DNA of 64,000 nt from Alphaproteobacteria bacterium. Its GTDB lineage: Bacteria; Pseudomonadota; Alphaproteobacteria; Rhodobacterales; Rhodobacteraceae. Shown one piece after another: positions 10,128 through 19,028 of this stretch. Under the pieces are notes generated by a model. It did no database searches and was not told the DNA's origin. It worked only from the letters and a program-made list of their open reading frames with translations. The position numbers and the translations under genes were made by a program. The stretch spans positions 372,001 to 436,000 of the forward strand of contig JAUIFH010000003.1 in the NCBI GenBank assembly GCA_030429495.1, in the 5' to 3' direction. Positions within the stretch are counted from its first letter, which is position 1, and every line of letters begins with the position of its first letter.

Positions 10128-10181
10128 CTGCCTGCCCCTTCGTTCCCTGCACCCGGCCCACCCTTGCGGCTTCCGGGCGGA

Positions 10182-10853
10182 TCAAGCCGCCTCGGGATCA
10201 CCACCGAGGACTACAATCAACTGCGTCACCCGGCGACGCAAGCCCGCCGTCGCATCCGGTTCCTGGAGGGTCTGCCGCAACAGCGCCAGCGCCTCCTCGT
10301 TCTTGCCCGCCTCGACCAGCGCCAGCGCCTGCTGCTCCATCGCCAGCGGCCGGAACGGGGCGCCGGGAGCGGCCAGCGCGGCCAGCGCCGCGTCCCGTGC
10401 AGCCGGGTCCATGGCGGCGCCCGCCAGAATCACGGACTTCAACTCGGCTAGGTGCCGGTAGCTCACCGGCAGGGCCGGGTTTTCGGCAAGCGTCTTCAGA
10501 CGCTCGGTCGCACCGTCGCGGTCACCACCGCGCAACGCCTCATCCGCCGCGAGAAACTCCAGGATGGCGCGTCGGCCAGCCTCGTCACCACCTGCACCCG
10601 CCGCAGAGATGGATTCCAGCGTCGCGACGCGCGCCGCCGGATCGTCACTGTCGAGCGCCGCAAGCACTGCGTCACCAAAGGCGCGCGCGGCGGATTGGGC
10701 GCGGGCCTTCTGCCACTCGGTCCAGGCCGCACCGCCGACGATCGCCGCGACGATCACGACACCGATCCAGCCATATTTGCGGAAAATCGCGAAAAGGCGG
10801 TCTCGGCGCACCTCTTCGGTGACTTCCTCGATAAAACTGTCGGATTCGCTCAC
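10182..10853 (-). CDS. YfgM-like tetratricopeptide membrane protein
   Basis: A 223-residue protein with a short cytosolic N-terminus, one membrane segment near residues 28-45 (YGWIGVVIVAAIVGGAAW) and an alanine-rich helical C-terminal domain of TPR type. E. coli YfgM is an ancillary SecYEG subunit linked to periplasmic chaperones. Its place directly upstream of bamB and der supports the assignment. Individual TPR units are degenerate. Confidence 0.8.
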   Translation of the reverse strand: MSESDSFIEEVTEEVRRDRLFAIFRKYGWIGVVIVAAIVGGAAWTEWQKARAQSAARAFGDAVLAALDSDDPAARVATLESISAAGAGGDEAGRRAILEFLAADEALRGGDRDGATERLKTLAENPALPVSYRHLAELKSVILAGAAMDPAARDAALAALAAPGAPFRPLAMEQQALALVEAGKNEEALALLRQTLQEPDATAGLRRRVTQLIVVLGGDPEAA

Positions 10854-10945
10854 GGCCCGCTCCCACCTTCCGGGACTGCTTCACGGCCCGGTATTCCGGC
10901 ACTGTCTTACACGGAAGCGCGCGACCTTGCCAAGCCCGCCAGCCT

Positions 10946-12853
10946 TCAGTGCGGCAGCGTTCTGCGCCAGCGGCCATCGGCCGGAAGATCTGTCACCTCA
11001 CCATCTCCGTCCGCCGGAATTTTAGGCCGCGGGATGCGTTCGCCCTCGTCTTCCTCTTCCGCGGACTGGCGCGCCCACATCGCGGCATAGCGCCCGCCCC
11101 GGACCAGAAGCGCCTCGTGCGTGCCCTCCTCGACCACCTCGCCCTTTTCGAGCACGACGATCCGGTCGGCATCGGAGATCGTGGAGAGGCGGTGGGCGAT
11201 CGTGATGACCGTGCGCCCCTCGCCCATCGCCTTCAGACTGTCCTGGATGTCGCGCTCCGTCTGGGTATCGAGCGCCGAGGTCGCCTCGTCCAAGAGCAGG
11301 ATTGGCGGATTCTTCAGAAGCGTGCGCGCGATGCCGACGCGCTGCTTCTCGCCCCCCGACAGCTTCAGCCCACGCTCGCCGACCCTGGTCTCGTAACCCT
11401 CGGGCAGCGACATGATGAAATCGTGAATCTTCGCGGCCTTCGCGGCCGTGATCAGCTCCTCGCGCGGGGCGTCCGGGCGGCCATAGGCGATATTGTAAAG
11501 CACCGTGTCGTTGAACAGGACCGTGTCCTGCGGTACGACGCCGATCTGGGCGTGAAGCGAATCTTGCGTGATGTCGCGCACGTCCTGCCCGTCGATCTTC
11601 AACGCCCCGCCGGTGACGTCGTAGAAACGGAACAGAAGCCGCCCGATCGTGGACTTACCCGAGCCCGACGGCCCGACGATCGCGACCGTCTCCCCGGCAT
11701 TGATGCGAATGTTGACGCCTTTCAGGATCGGCCGCGCCGGGTCATAGGCGAAACGCACGTCGTCAAGCTCCACCGCGCCACCCGCGACGTTCAACGCCGG
11801 CGCGCCCGGCTTGTCGGTGATCTCGGCCGGCTGGCCAAGAAGGTCGAACATCTCGCCCATGTCGACCAGCGCCTGACGAATTTCGCGATAGACCGTGCCG
11901 AGGAAGTTCAACGGCATGGTGATCTGGATCATGTAGGCGTTGACCATGACGAAGTCGCCGACCGTCAGCGCACCGGCCTGCACCCCCATCGCGGCCATGA
12001 CCATGACCGTCACCAGCCCGGCGGTGATCAGAAGCGCCTGACCGAAATTCAGCATCGAAAGCGATTGCCCGGTCTTGATCGCTGCCGCCTCGTAGCCCTT
12101 CATCGCCTCGTCATAGCGATCCGCCTCGCGCGCCTCGGCGCCGAAATACTTCACCGTCTCGAAGTTAAGCAGGCTGTCCACGGCCTTCTGGTTGGCGTCG
12201 GTATCCTGTTCGTTCATCTGGCGGCGGATCTTCACCCGCCATTCGGTGATCTTGAACGTGTAGGTGACGTAAAGCGCGATCGTGACCAGCACGACGGCGG
12301 CATAGCGCCAGTCGAAGACCAGCGCGAAGATCACCGTGACCATCGTCAGTTCAAGGATCAGCGGCCCGACCGAGAGGAGCATGAAGCGCAGGAGGAACTC
12401 AACCCCCTTCACCCCGCGTTCGATGATACGACTCAACCCGCCGGTCTTGCGGGTGATGTGGTAGCGCATCGACAGGCGGTGGATATGGGTAAACGTCTCG
12501 AGCGCGAGCTTCCTGAGCGCGCGCTGGCCGACACGGACGAAGATCACGTCCCGAAGTTCGTTGAACCCGATTGAGCCGACCCGGGCGAGGCCATAGGCAA
12601 CCGTCAGGCCAACCGCGCCCATCGCCAGAAGCCAGGCGTCGCCACGGACTTCCCCCGAAAGCGCGTCGACAGCGGCCTTGTAGAGAAACGGGGTCAACAC
12701 CGAGACGATCTTGGCCAGCGCGAGCGCCGTCAGCGACAGGACGACACGGCGCTTGACCCAACGTTCCCCGTCGGGCCACAGATAGGGCGCGACCCGGCGC
12801 AGCGTCCCCATGCTCCGCCCCCAACCGTCTTTCACATGGGTATTGCCTGCCAT
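10946..12853 (-). CDS. Atm1-type ABC exporter (fused membrane and ATPase domains)
   Basis: A 635-residue half-transporter with six N-terminal membrane segments and a C-terminal ATPase: Walker A GPSGSGKSTIGR, signature LSGGEKQRVGIARTL, Walker B ILLLDEATSALD. The segment LNFETVKYFGAE is characteristic of the Atm1/ABCB7/HMT1 group, which exports glutathione-linked sulfur or heavy-metal species. The start at 12853 (MAGNTHVKD) has a good ribosome site (aaaggcgga); an in-frame ATG at 12916 has none. The divergent ArsR regulator suggests metal-responsive control, which is an inference. Confidence 0.88.
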   Translation of the reverse strand: MAGNTHVKDGWGRSMGTLRRVAPYLWPDGERWVKRRVVLSLTALALAKIVSVLTPFLYKAAVDALSGEVRGDAWLLAMGAVGLTVAYGLARVGSIGFNELRDVIFVRVGQRALRKLALETFTHIHRLSMRYHITRKTGGLSRIIERGVKGVEFLLRFMLLSVGPLILELTMVTVIFALVFDWRYAAVVLVTIALYVTYTFKITEWRVKIRRQMNEQDTDANQKAVDSLLNFETVKYFGAEAREADRYDEAMKGYEAAAIKTGQSLSMLNFGQALLITAGLVTVMVMAAMGVQAGALTVGDFVMVNAYMIQITMPLNFLGTVYREIRQALVDMGEMFDLLGQPAEITDKPGAPALNVAGGAVELDDVRFAYDPARPILKGVNIRINAGETVAIVGPSGSGKSTIGRLLFRFYDVTGGALKIDGQDVRDITQDSLHAQIGVVPQDTVLFNDTVLYNIAYGRPDAPREELITAAKAAKIHDFIMSLPEGYETRVGERGLKLSGGEKQRVGIARTLLKNPPILLLDEATSALDTQTERDIQDSLKAMGEGRTVITIAHRLSTISDADRIVVLEKGEVVEEGTHEALLVRGGRYAAMWARQSAEEEDEGERIPRPKIPADGDGEVTDLPADGRWRRTLPH

Positions 12854-12912
12854 CGGTCCGCCTTTCGCACGCTGCGCCCGGTTGATCGCAGGTTCCGTCT
12901 CGGGTATCAAGG

Positions 12913-12948
12913 CCATATTTCAATACTTCATGAGTAGTTAAAATATGG
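12913..12948. promoter_or_regulatory. Palindromic operator candidate between atm1-like gene and arsR
   Basis: The left arm CCATATTTCAATACT faces AGTAGTTAAAATATGG across TCATG. Folded back, the arms agree except for one substitution and one extra base. It is the only AT-rich stretch in the gap. It contains the arsR start codon (12945) and the far-upstream ATG of the exporter (12916). ArsR proteins bind AT-rich inverted repeats at their own promoters, so autoregulation and control of the exporter are likely. Confidence 0.65.
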
Positions 12949-13295
12949 AACTGCGCACGGCCCTCGCTGCCCTCGCCGCCCTCTCGAACGAGACGCGGCT
13001 GAAACTGGTGCGGATGCTGATCGGTATCGGTTCGGACGGCCTTCCCGCTGGCGAGATCGCGGAACATCTCGGCATCTCGGCCTCCCGCCTCTCATTCCAT
13101 CTGTCGACATTGGAACAGGCCGGCATCATCACCTCGCGGCGGGTGTCCCGGCAAGTGATCTACACCGCCGACGCGGCGGGAATCGGCGGCGTCATCGCCT
13201 TTCTTCTCAATGATTGCTGTCAGGCCGACCCAGAGGTCCGGGCCTGCTGCCTCGGCAAGGCGACGCCGCTCACTCCGCCGGATCAGGCACCGTGA
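12945..13295 (+). CDS. ArsR family transcriptional regulator with C-terminal Cys pairs
   Basis: A 116-residue winged-helix repressor. The N-terminal [16 protein letters not shown] and recognition helix [20 protein letters not shown] are standard ArsR features. The C-terminus carries two Cys pairs (Cys91-Cys92 and Cys101-Cys102), resembling the arsenite-binding C-terminal site of the Acidithiobacillus type rather than the helix-3 site. The start codon lies inside a palindrome and has no evident ribosome site, so translation may be leaderless. Its 3' end overlaps the convergent LysM gene by 26 bases. The ligand (As(III) or another thiophilic metal) is inferred. Confidence 0.9.
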   Translation: MELRTALAALAALSNETRLKLVRMLIGIGSDGLPAGEIAEHLGISASRLSFHLSTLEQAGIITSRRVSRQVIYTADAAGIGGVIAFLLNDCCQADPEVRACCLGKATPLTPPDQAP

Positions 13296-14682
13296 ATATC
13301 TGGCCGGGATAGATCAGGTCGGGATCGCCGATCTGGTCGCGATTAGCCTCGAAGACCTTCACATAAAGAACCCCGTCGCCGTAATTCTCGCGCGCGATGC
13401 GCCAGAGGGTGAAGCCGGGCTGCACCGTGACGATCGCGACACGTGTCACCGGCGCGGGCGGCGCGTCGCCGGACGGTGCTGTGGCCGCCGTCACAGCCGG
13501 CGCGACGGGGGCCGCGCTGCCGGTATCCACAGCCACCGATGCCGATTGCGCGATCTCCTCCGGTGCGCCGGGCGCCGCCGGGGCATCCGGCACCGCTGGT
13601 CCCGACGACAGTTCGGCGGCAGGCTCGGCAGCAGGTTCGGGCGCCACCGCCCCGCCCTGCCCGGAAGCGGCGCCGCCAAGGGCGGCGATGACCGTGTCAG
13701 GCGCCTCGCGCTGGAACGGCGTTTCGAACCGAGACGTCACGGTGCCGCTACCGTCGATCTGATCTACCCGCAGCACGTATCGCCCCGCTTCGATGCCGGA
13801 CAGAACCATCGCCCAGCCGCCATCGGCGTCGATGCCCGCCGTGGCCAGATCGTGGTTGTCGAGGTAGAGCCGCGCGAACTGACCGGCCCTGCCGCGCCCG
13901 GCGATCTCGACATTGCCGTCGGCGCCGTAGCCGATCGTGTCGATGACGATGTTTTCAACCGGACCCGGTGCGGCCTGACGGCGCACGCCGGAATTGTCGA
14001 CGATCAGGACCTCCGGCGCCGCATCCGCCTCAGGCGCAGCCTCATCTACCACGGTTGCCTCCCCGGCGGCGGCCTCGGCGCCGGGCGCGGCCTCCACAAG
14101 AGCCACCGGGCGCGCGACTGGCGCGATGATGACGCTCTGCTCGGACGCGATACGGGTTCCGTCGGCAAGAGTGGCCAGCAGCGTGACCACGCGCGGCTCG
14201 CCCGTCGGCTCCAGCGTGAATAGCGCCGCGAAGGCCCCGCGCCCGTCGGTGGATGCGTGCGTCACCTCCGCCCCGTCGATCAGGATCGCCACGTCGGCCG
14301 CAGGCAGGCTTCGCCCGGCGACAAGAATGGAACCATCAGCATCGGCGCGGACGGTGTCGAAGGACGGAGCTTCGGGCAACACGGCAGGCGCTTCGCTCTG
14401 GGCGGCCTCGTTCTCCGGCGCCGGCGCGGCATCGTCGGTCGCGTCAGCCGCAACCGGCGCGCTTTCCCCGGTGTCGGGCGCTGTTGCGGCAGGATCGGAT
14501 GCCGGCTCAGGCGGCACGGCCGCCGCGATCGGGGCCGGTTCGGACGCTGACGGAGGCGTATCGTCGTCCGGATCGCCGACAAGGAAGAATGCGGCGACAC
14601 CGACCACAACGCCGGCGGCAGCCCCCCCGGCCCATTTCAGCACCGATCCTTCCGGCCCCCGGGCCGTCTTCTCGTCCGTCAT
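13270..14682 (-). CDS. LysM domain membrane-anchored protein
   Basis: A 470-residue protein with one N-terminal membrane segment (about residues 16-36, [20 protein letters not shown]). Long Ala/Pro/Glu-rich linkers surround two Ig-like modules (e.g. [20 protein letters not shown]). The C-terminal LysM domain ([18 protein letters not shown] to [12 protein letters not shown]) probably binds peptidoglycan. The start at 14682 ([12 protein letters not shown]) is preferred over ATGs further upstream that enter the divergent gene's region. Function is unknown beyond cell-envelope attachment. Confidence 0.82.
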   Translation of the reverse strand: MTDEKTARGPEGSVLKWAGGAAAGVVVGVAAFFLVGDPDDDTPPSASEPAPIAAAVPPEPASDPAATAPDTGESAPVAADATDDAAPAPENEAAQSEAPAVLPEAPSFDTVRADADGSILVAGRSLPAADVAILIDGAEVTHASTDGRGAFAALFTLEPTGEPRVVTLLATLADGTRIASEQSVIIAPVARPVALVEAAPGAEAAAGEATVVDEAAPEADAAPEVLIVDNSGVRRQAAPGPVENIVIDTIGYGADGNVEIAGRGRAGQFARLYLDNHDLATAGIDADGGWAMVLSGIEAGRYVLRVDQIDGSGTVTSRFETPFQREAPDTVIAALGGAASGQGGAVAPEPAAEPAAELSSGPAVPDAPAAPGAPEEIAQSASVAVDTGSAAPVAPAVTAATAPSGDAPPAPVTRVAIVTVQPGFTLWRIARENYGDGVLYVKVFEANRDQIGDPDLIYPGQIFTVPDPAE

Positions 14683-14778
14683 GAATTTCCCCCGGCCACA
14701 CGCTCGTCGCCGGCGCGCTTGAGAGACCATAGCAACGCCGTTATCAGGGGTCAAAGAAACCGTTGAGCAGAGGCCGCC

Positions 14779-15336
14779 ATGACCGCTTCCCCCAAATCTG
14801 TCTGCGTCTATTGCGGTTCGCGCCCCGGCGCCCGCCCGGCCTATGCCGAGGCTGCCCGTGCCACGGGGACGATGCTTGCCGCCAATGGCTGGCGGCTGGT
14901 CTACGGGGCGGGCGATGTCGGATTGATGGGAGAAGTGGCGCGCGCGGCCCAGTCGGGGGGCGGCGCGACCTTCGGCGTGATTCCCACCCACCTGCTCGAC
15001 CGCGAAGTCGGCAAGCGCGACCTTTCGACCTTCGTCGTCACCGAAACGATGCATGAGCGCAAGAAGGTCATGTTCATGAACGCCGATGCGGTGGTGGTCC
15101 TGCCCGGCGGCGGCGGATCACTTGATGAGTTCTTCGAGGTGCTGACATGGCGCCAACTTGGCCTGCACGAAAAGCCCATCGTCCTGCTGAACACCGAAGG
15201 CTACTGGGACCCGCTCCTGTCGCTGGTCGACCGGATCATCGGCGAAGGCTTCGCCGACGCCTCCCTGCGCGGCTTCATCGACGTGGCTGCGACGGTGGGC
15301 GAGCTTGAAACGCTCCTGCGGAGGATGGGCGCGTAG
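14779..15336 (+). CDS. LOG family protein (TIGR00730)
   Basis: A 185-residue Rossmann-like protein of the LOG/TIGR00730 family, whose studied members are cytokinin riboside 5'-monophosphate phosphoribohydrolases or related nucleotide hydrolases. It starts [11 protein letters not shown] and carries the family motif as [20 protein letters not shown], with Ser where many members have Thr. It is divergent from the LysM gene and convergent with rarD. The substrate cannot be told from sequence. Confidence 0.87.
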   Translation: MTASPKSVCVYCGSRPGARPAYAEAARATGTMLAANGWRLVYGAGDVGLMGEVARAAQSGGGATFGVIPTHLLDREVGKRDLSTFVVTETMHERKKVMFMNADAVVVLPGGGGSLDEFFEVLTWRQLGLHEKPIVLLNTEGYWDPLLSLVDRIIGEGFADASLRGFIDVAATVGELETLLRRMGA

Positions 15337-15339
15337 CCA

Positions 15340-16242
15340 TCAGCCGGCCACCGGCAGCGACCGCCGGCGGCGTTCCTGACGTAGCGATTCGAGCGAATAG
15401 ACCGTCAGGGCGACCCAGATCAGCGGAAACGCGATCATGTGCCATAGCGTGACCGGCTCGGCGAAAACCAGCGCCGCGACCGCGAATTGCAATGTCGGGT
15501 TCAGGTACTGGACAAGGCCGACCGTCGCCATCCGCACCCGTTTCGTCGCGTAGGAAAACAGCATGAGCGGACCGCCGGTGACGACGCCGGAGACCACGAG
15601 GAGGAGGCTGTCGGTCCAGCCCTTCCCGAAGGCCCCGCCATCGCCCCAGTAGCCGCCATGCACGCCCAGCAGCCAGGCACCGGCCAGTGGCGCCAGAATC
15701 GCCACCTCGGCAGCGACGGACACGACCGGACCGGCCTCGATCCGGCGCTTCAGGAGACCGTAGAGGCCGAAGGTCAGCGCGAGGTAAAGCGCGATCCACG
15801 GCGCGGCGCCAAGGCCAAAGGTCAGGACCACAACGGCAAGTGCGGCAAGCGCGATCGCCGCCCATTGCCCTACGCCCAGCCCCTCGCGGAAGATCACCAG
15901 CCCGATCAGGACCGCCACAAGCGGAAAGATGTAGTAGCCAAGCGAGGCCTCGATCGTCCTGCCGTGCTGCACCGACCAGATGAATCCGAACCAATTTGCC
16001 GAGATCAGCAGGGCGGCAAGCGCGACAAGTCCCACCGCCCGCGTGACCAGCAGCGCCGGCAGCAGGGGCAGCCGCCGCTGAATCGCCAGCACGCACAGGA
16101 AGAAGACCAGCGACCAGAGCGTCCGGTGGGCGAGCACCTCGGGCGGCGGCACATGCGCCAGCGCCTTGTAGAGAATGGGCGAGAATCCCCAGACCACGCA
16201 GGCCAGGACCATCGCGAAAACGCCCTTCACCGCTTCGCTCAT
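15340..16242 (-). CDS. rarD: RarD-type EamA family transporter
   Basis: A 300-residue protein with about ten membrane segments in two EamA repeats. It begins MSEAVKGVFAMVLACVVWGF, and PPPEVLAHRTLWSLVFF is typical of RarD. The family includes drug/metabolite exporters; the substrate is unknown. Its start overlaps the end of the metallophosphoesterase gene by 4 bases (ATGA), so it is the last gene of a sodB-phosphoesterase-rarD unit. Confidence 0.87.
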   Translation of the reverse strand: MSEAVKGVFAMVLACVVWGFSPILYKALAHVPPPEVLAHRTLWSLVFFLCVLAIQRRLPLLPALLVTRAVGLVALAALLISANWFGFIWSVQHGRTIEASLGYYIFPLVAVLIGLVIFREGLGVGQWAAIALAALAVVVLTFGLGAAPWIALYLALTFGLYGLLKRRIEAGPVVSVAAEVAILAPLAGAWLLGVHGGYWGDGGAFGKGWTDSLLLVVSGVVTGGPLMLFSYATKRVRMATVGLVQYLNPTLQFAVAALVFAEPVTLWHMIAFPLIWVALTVYSLESLRQERRRRSLPVAG

Positions 16243-17135
16243 GCGCCGACCTCGATCAGCGTGATCTCGGGCACGACGCCGAGACGCACCGGCAGGATCG
16301 AACAGCCGATCCCGCCCGAGACGACAAGATCACGATTGCCTTCGCGGACATGGCCATAGGCGTAACGGTTGCCGAATTTCGACGGCACGACAGGTGAATA
16401 ACCGAAAAACCTCACCTGCCCGCCATGCGTATGGCCCGAAAGTGTCAGGCAGAACCGGTCCGGCACGGTCGGGAAGATGTCGGGTTCGTGCGCCAGCAAG
16501 ATCGCCGGTGCGTCATCGGTGATCTGCGCCAGCGTGCCGGGCAGATCGTCGAGGCCGCGAAACTCCATATGCCCCACCCCGATCGCCAGCTGATCGTCGA
16601 GGCCGGCCAGCCAGAAGGCCCCCGCCGCGCTGCCCTCGCCCAGTTTCTCCGCTTCGTTCTGCATGACCGGAACGCCTGCTTCCCGCAATAGCCCCGCGAT
16701 CCGGTTCGGCCCGCCGCCCCGCGCCTGCGCGGGACGGTCGTGCCACCAGTCGTGATTCCCGAGAATCGCACGGACCCCCATTGGCGCGGCAAGACCGGCC
16801 AGAACGCGGGCGGTGTCCTCCATTGGCACCCGGCCCGAGATGAACCGGTGCCCGGCCTCAAGGTCGCCGAGGATGACGATCAGATCGGCGCCAAGCGCGT
16901 TGGTGCGCGCCACGATCCGCTCAAGGCGCTTCAGCGACACGAACGGCTCGCCCATATGCAGGTCGGCGAGAACGGCAATTTTCAGCGCTCCGCCGGTCCA
17001 GCCCGGCGGCGTGACCCGCCGGGTCTTCACCCGAAGCCGCAGCGCGGGCTCGATGAAAAAGCCGTAGGCCGACGTGAAAAGGCCTGCCAGGAACACGCCC
17101 AGCAGGCCCTTCAATATTCCACGCCGCGTGATCAC
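16239..17135 (-). CDS. Metallophosphoesterase, membrane-anchored
   Basis: A 298-residue calcineurin-like phosphoesterase of the YaeI/YkuE type. An N-terminal membrane segment (GLLGVFLAGLFTSAYGFF) precedes the metal-site motifs VLADLHMGEP, ILGDLEAGHR, ILGNHDWW, LLAHEPD and LSGHTHGGQVRF. Relatives act on lipid phosphates or phosphodiesters at the membrane. The gene starts 1 base after the sodB stop and overlaps rarD, so it is probably co-transcribed with both. Confidence 0.87.
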   Translation of the reverse strand: MITRRGILKGLLGVFLAGLFTSAYGFFIEPALRLRVKTRRVTPPGWTGGALKIAVLADLHMGEPFVSLKRLERIVARTNALGADLIVILGDLEAGHRFISGRVPMEDTARVLAGLAAPMGVRAILGNHDWWHDRPAQARGGGPNRIAGLLREAGVPVMQNEAEKLGEGSAAGAFWLAGLDDQLAIGVGHMEFRGLDDLPGTLAQITDDAPAILLAHEPDIFPTVPDRFCLTLSGHTHGGQVRFFGYSPVVPSKFGNRYAYGHVREGNRDLVVSGGIGCSILPVRLGVVPEITLIEVGA

Positions 17136-17136
17136 C

Positions 17137-17736
17137 TCAGAGGCGGGACGCGACGTTTTCCCAGTTCACGAGCTTGTCGAGGAAGTTCGTGAGATAGGCG
17201 GGACGCTTGTTGCGGAAGTCGATATAGTAGGAATGCTCCCACACGTCGCAGCCGAGAAGCGCCGTCTGGCCGAAGCAGAGCGGGTTCACGCCGTTTTCGG
17301 TCTTCGTGACCTTGAGGGAGCCGTCCTTGTCCTTGACGAGCCAGGCCCAGCCGGACCCGAACTGGCCCGCGCCGGCGGCGGCGAAGTCTTCCTTGAACTT
17401 GTCGACGGAGCCGAAGGCCTCGGTGATCGCCTTTTCCAGCTCGCCCGGCATCTTGTCGCCCTTCGGGCCCATCATCTCCCAGAACTGGGCGTGGTTCCAG
17501 TGCTGGCTCGCGTTGTTGAAGATGCCGTTCTGCGCGACCGCGCCTGCCTGATAGGTGCCGCGCACGATTTCTTCGAGCGACTTGCCCTCCCACTCGGTGC
17601 CGGCGATCAGCTTGTTGCCGTTGTCGACATAGGCCTTGTGGTGCAGGTCATGGTGGTATTCGAGGGTTTCCTTCGACATGCCGAGCGACGCGAGCGCATC
17701 GTGGGCATAGGGAAGATCGGGAAGAGTGAAGGCCAT
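17137..17736 (-). CDS. sodB: Superoxide dismutase, Fe/Mn family (probably Fe)
   Basis: A 199-residue Fe/Mn superoxide dismutase. It begins MAFTLPDLPYAHDAL with metal ligands in LEYHHDLHHKAYVD, HWNHAQFW and DVWEHSYYIDFRNKRP. The compact length and the absence of a signal peptide indicate a cytosolic enzyme; Fe rather than Mn is inferred from general resemblance. It heads a tight three-gene unit with the phosphoesterase and rarD. Confidence 0.94.
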   Translation of the reverse strand: MAFTLPDLPYAHDALASLGMSKETLEYHHDLHHKAYVDNGNKLIAGTEWEGKSLEEIVRGTYQAGAVAQNGIFNNASQHWNHAQFWEMMGPKGDKMPGELEKAITEAFGSVDKFKEDFAAAGAGQFGSGWAWLVKDKDGSLKVTKTENGVNPLCFGQTALLGCDVWEHSYYIDFRNKRPAYLTNFLDKLVNWENVASRL

Positions 17737-17829
17737 GGCTCAATCCTTTCGCGCTGAGAGTGGGCTTACCTCCGTATAAGCGCGCTCAGCCCGCGAAGGT
17801 CAAGCACACCTGTACCGATCGGGACGGGT

Positions 17830-18243
17830 CTAGCCCTTCGACACCTCGACGATGCAACTGCCAAATCCGCTTTCGCTGAAATCGTAGAGCGGGACTGACG
17901 AGACGGCATGCGCTTCCTTCGTCGCCTTGAGATAGGAGAGTTTGAACTCCACCCGGGTCAGGACACGGCCGCTCGTCGGTTTGATATCCTTCAGGGTCCA
18001 GCCGAACGTGATGCGCTTCCCGTTATCGGCAAGCACGCGGGCCGGCACCGGATCGTTGACATAGTTCTTGACGAACGCATCCATGACGAAGGCCTGCCCC
18101 GTCTTGCGGTCATGGTGAATGAATATTTTGTCGGAGATCACGCGGTTGTTCGCCGTGACGTTCATCCCGCATTTGTAGAGCTCCGCCGCCTGCGCGGGCG
18201 CGGCCGCGAGCAACAGAAGCGCGGCCGATAGTATTGATTTCAT
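17830..18243 (-). CDS. Secreted hypothetical protein
   Basis: A 137-residue protein with a clear signal peptide (MKSILSAALLLLAAAPAQA, cleavage about residue 19). The mature part is about 118 residues with two cysteines (YKCGMNV near the start, FGSCIVEV near the end) that could form a disulfide. I do not recognise the family. The start at 18243 is chosen because it begins the signal peptide; the ATG at 18279 would add a basic leader. No obvious partner is adjacent. Confidence 0.72.
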   Translation of the reverse strand: MKSILSAALLLLAAAPAQAAELYKCGMNVTANNRVISDKIFIHHDRKTGQAFVMDAFVKNYVNDPVPARVLADNGKRITFGWTLKDIKPTSGRVLTRVEFKLSYLKATKEAHAVSSVPLYDFSESGFGSCIVEVSKG

Positions 18244-18357
18244 GGATATTCCCCTGATGTAACGCGTAACAAAGGTCACGCGGCCCGCAGCGTTGTCAAC
18301 CGCATTTCCCGGCGGAGCGGAAGTTCACGCGGCGGCGAATGATGTTAGACGTCAGAG

Positions 18358-18885
18358 ATGGTGTGGAACCTCACCCCTGTCTTGAAGGCACTTTGCCTCG
18401 CCCTGCTCATTGCGGCCCAGACCGTAGGCGGTTCGGCAGCGGCAATGGCGGTGTCGGACATGCGCGCGGCGATCGTCGAGGCCGGCGGAAACGCGATTCA
18501 TTCCGAACCGGGGATCCGGAACGGTAGCAACGTGCATTGCCCAGCGACGGCGCCCTGTTCCGGCCAGGGCTGCCCCAGCCATCCGTTCGCCCTGTCCCCA
18601 CCCCAGCCCGAATTCGCGCGACTGGCCGGCCGGGCCGGCAGTCCGCCGATCAACCGCGATGCGACCCTGCCTCCGCTCAGACGCGTCGACAGCCTCCTTC
18701 GTCCTCCGAACCATTGGCGCGCGCCGCCTGCCACGGAACGAACGGCGCGGGCTGAAACGGCATGGGGCCGCCTCTCGTCTACAAGATCTACGAGCCCGGC
18801 CATCATGGCGATCAGGCATTCCTGCTCGCCGCGCAGAATGGCGTCAGGGCGCATCACTGGCCGTTCGGGAACATGCCGCCGGTAG
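18358..18885 (+). CDS. Small secreted/hypothetical protein, 3' end probably rearranged
   Basis: The open frame encodes 175 residues. The N-terminus (MVWNLTPVLKALCLALLIAAQ) looks like a signal peptide; then comes a Cys-containing stretch with HCPATAPCSGQGCPSH, then an Arg/Pro-rich segment. From roughly 18720 the frame runs out of phase through the remnant of a cytochrome c gene and loses protein-like character. The natural protein therefore probably ended near there and its 3' end was lost by a deletion. The family is not recognised. Confidence 0.45.
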   Translation: MVWNLTPVLKALCLALLIAAQTVGGSAAAMAVSDMRAAIVEAGGNAIHSEPGIRNGSNVHCPATAPCSGQGCPSHPFALSPPQPEFARLAGRAGSPPINRDATLPPLRRVDSLLRPPNHWRAPPATERTARAETAWGRLSSTRSTSPAIMAIRHSCSPRRMASGRITGRSGTCRR

Positions 18886-18962
18886 AGGGGCTGACGGTTT
18901 CGGATATCGGCAACATTGTCGCCTATATCCGCGCCCTCCAGCGTGCGAACGGCATCAACTGA
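18720..18962 (+). pseudogene. Cytochrome c C-terminal remnant
   Basis: In one frame the sequence reads LARAACHGTNGAG, a stop (TGA, 18753-18755), then NGMGPPLVYKIYEPGHH and a C-terminal part ending YIRALQRANGIN. This is the heme-site-to-end portion of a small c-type cytochrome: CxxCH is changed to RxxCH, a stop follows, and no signal peptide precedes it in frame. WPFGNMPP supplies the usual Met-ligand region. It lies directly behind the truncated small secreted ORF, suggesting a fusion by deletion. Confidence 0.65.
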
Positions 18963-18974
18963 CCGGAATGAAAC

Positions 18975-19028
18975 GGGGGGCGTTCCGCCCCCCGCACCCC
19001 CCCGAGAGTATTTCGACCAAGAAGAAGA
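18975..19028 (+). repeat. GC-hairpin intergenic repeat, copy 2
   Basis: Hairpin GGGGGGCG-ttc-CGCCCCCC followed by gcacccccccgagagtattt and cgaccaagaagaaga. It ends at the soxG stop codon, with its consensus direction opposite to soxG. It may also act as the end of the sarcosine oxidase transcript. Confidence 0.75.

Noticed and set aside
9003-10451. Plus-strand open frame (482 codons) opposite bamB and the YfgM-like gene
   Set aside because: It spans two real genes on the other strand and has no protein-like features.
13491-14684. Alanine/proline/glutamate-rich repeats as a possible repeat array
   Set aside because: They are the low-complexity linkers of the LysM protein and have no regular unit at DNA level.
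18753-18755. Selenocysteine or other recoding at the in-frame TGA
   Set aside because: The position is not a known selenocysteine site, the neighbouring heme Cys is also lost, and no SECIS-like hairpin was evident; simple decay explains it.
18762-18962. Intact small cytochrome c gene starting at the internal ATG
   Set aside because: The frame from this ATG lacks the CxxCH heme motif and a signal peptide; the motif remnant lies upstream of an in-frame TGA.
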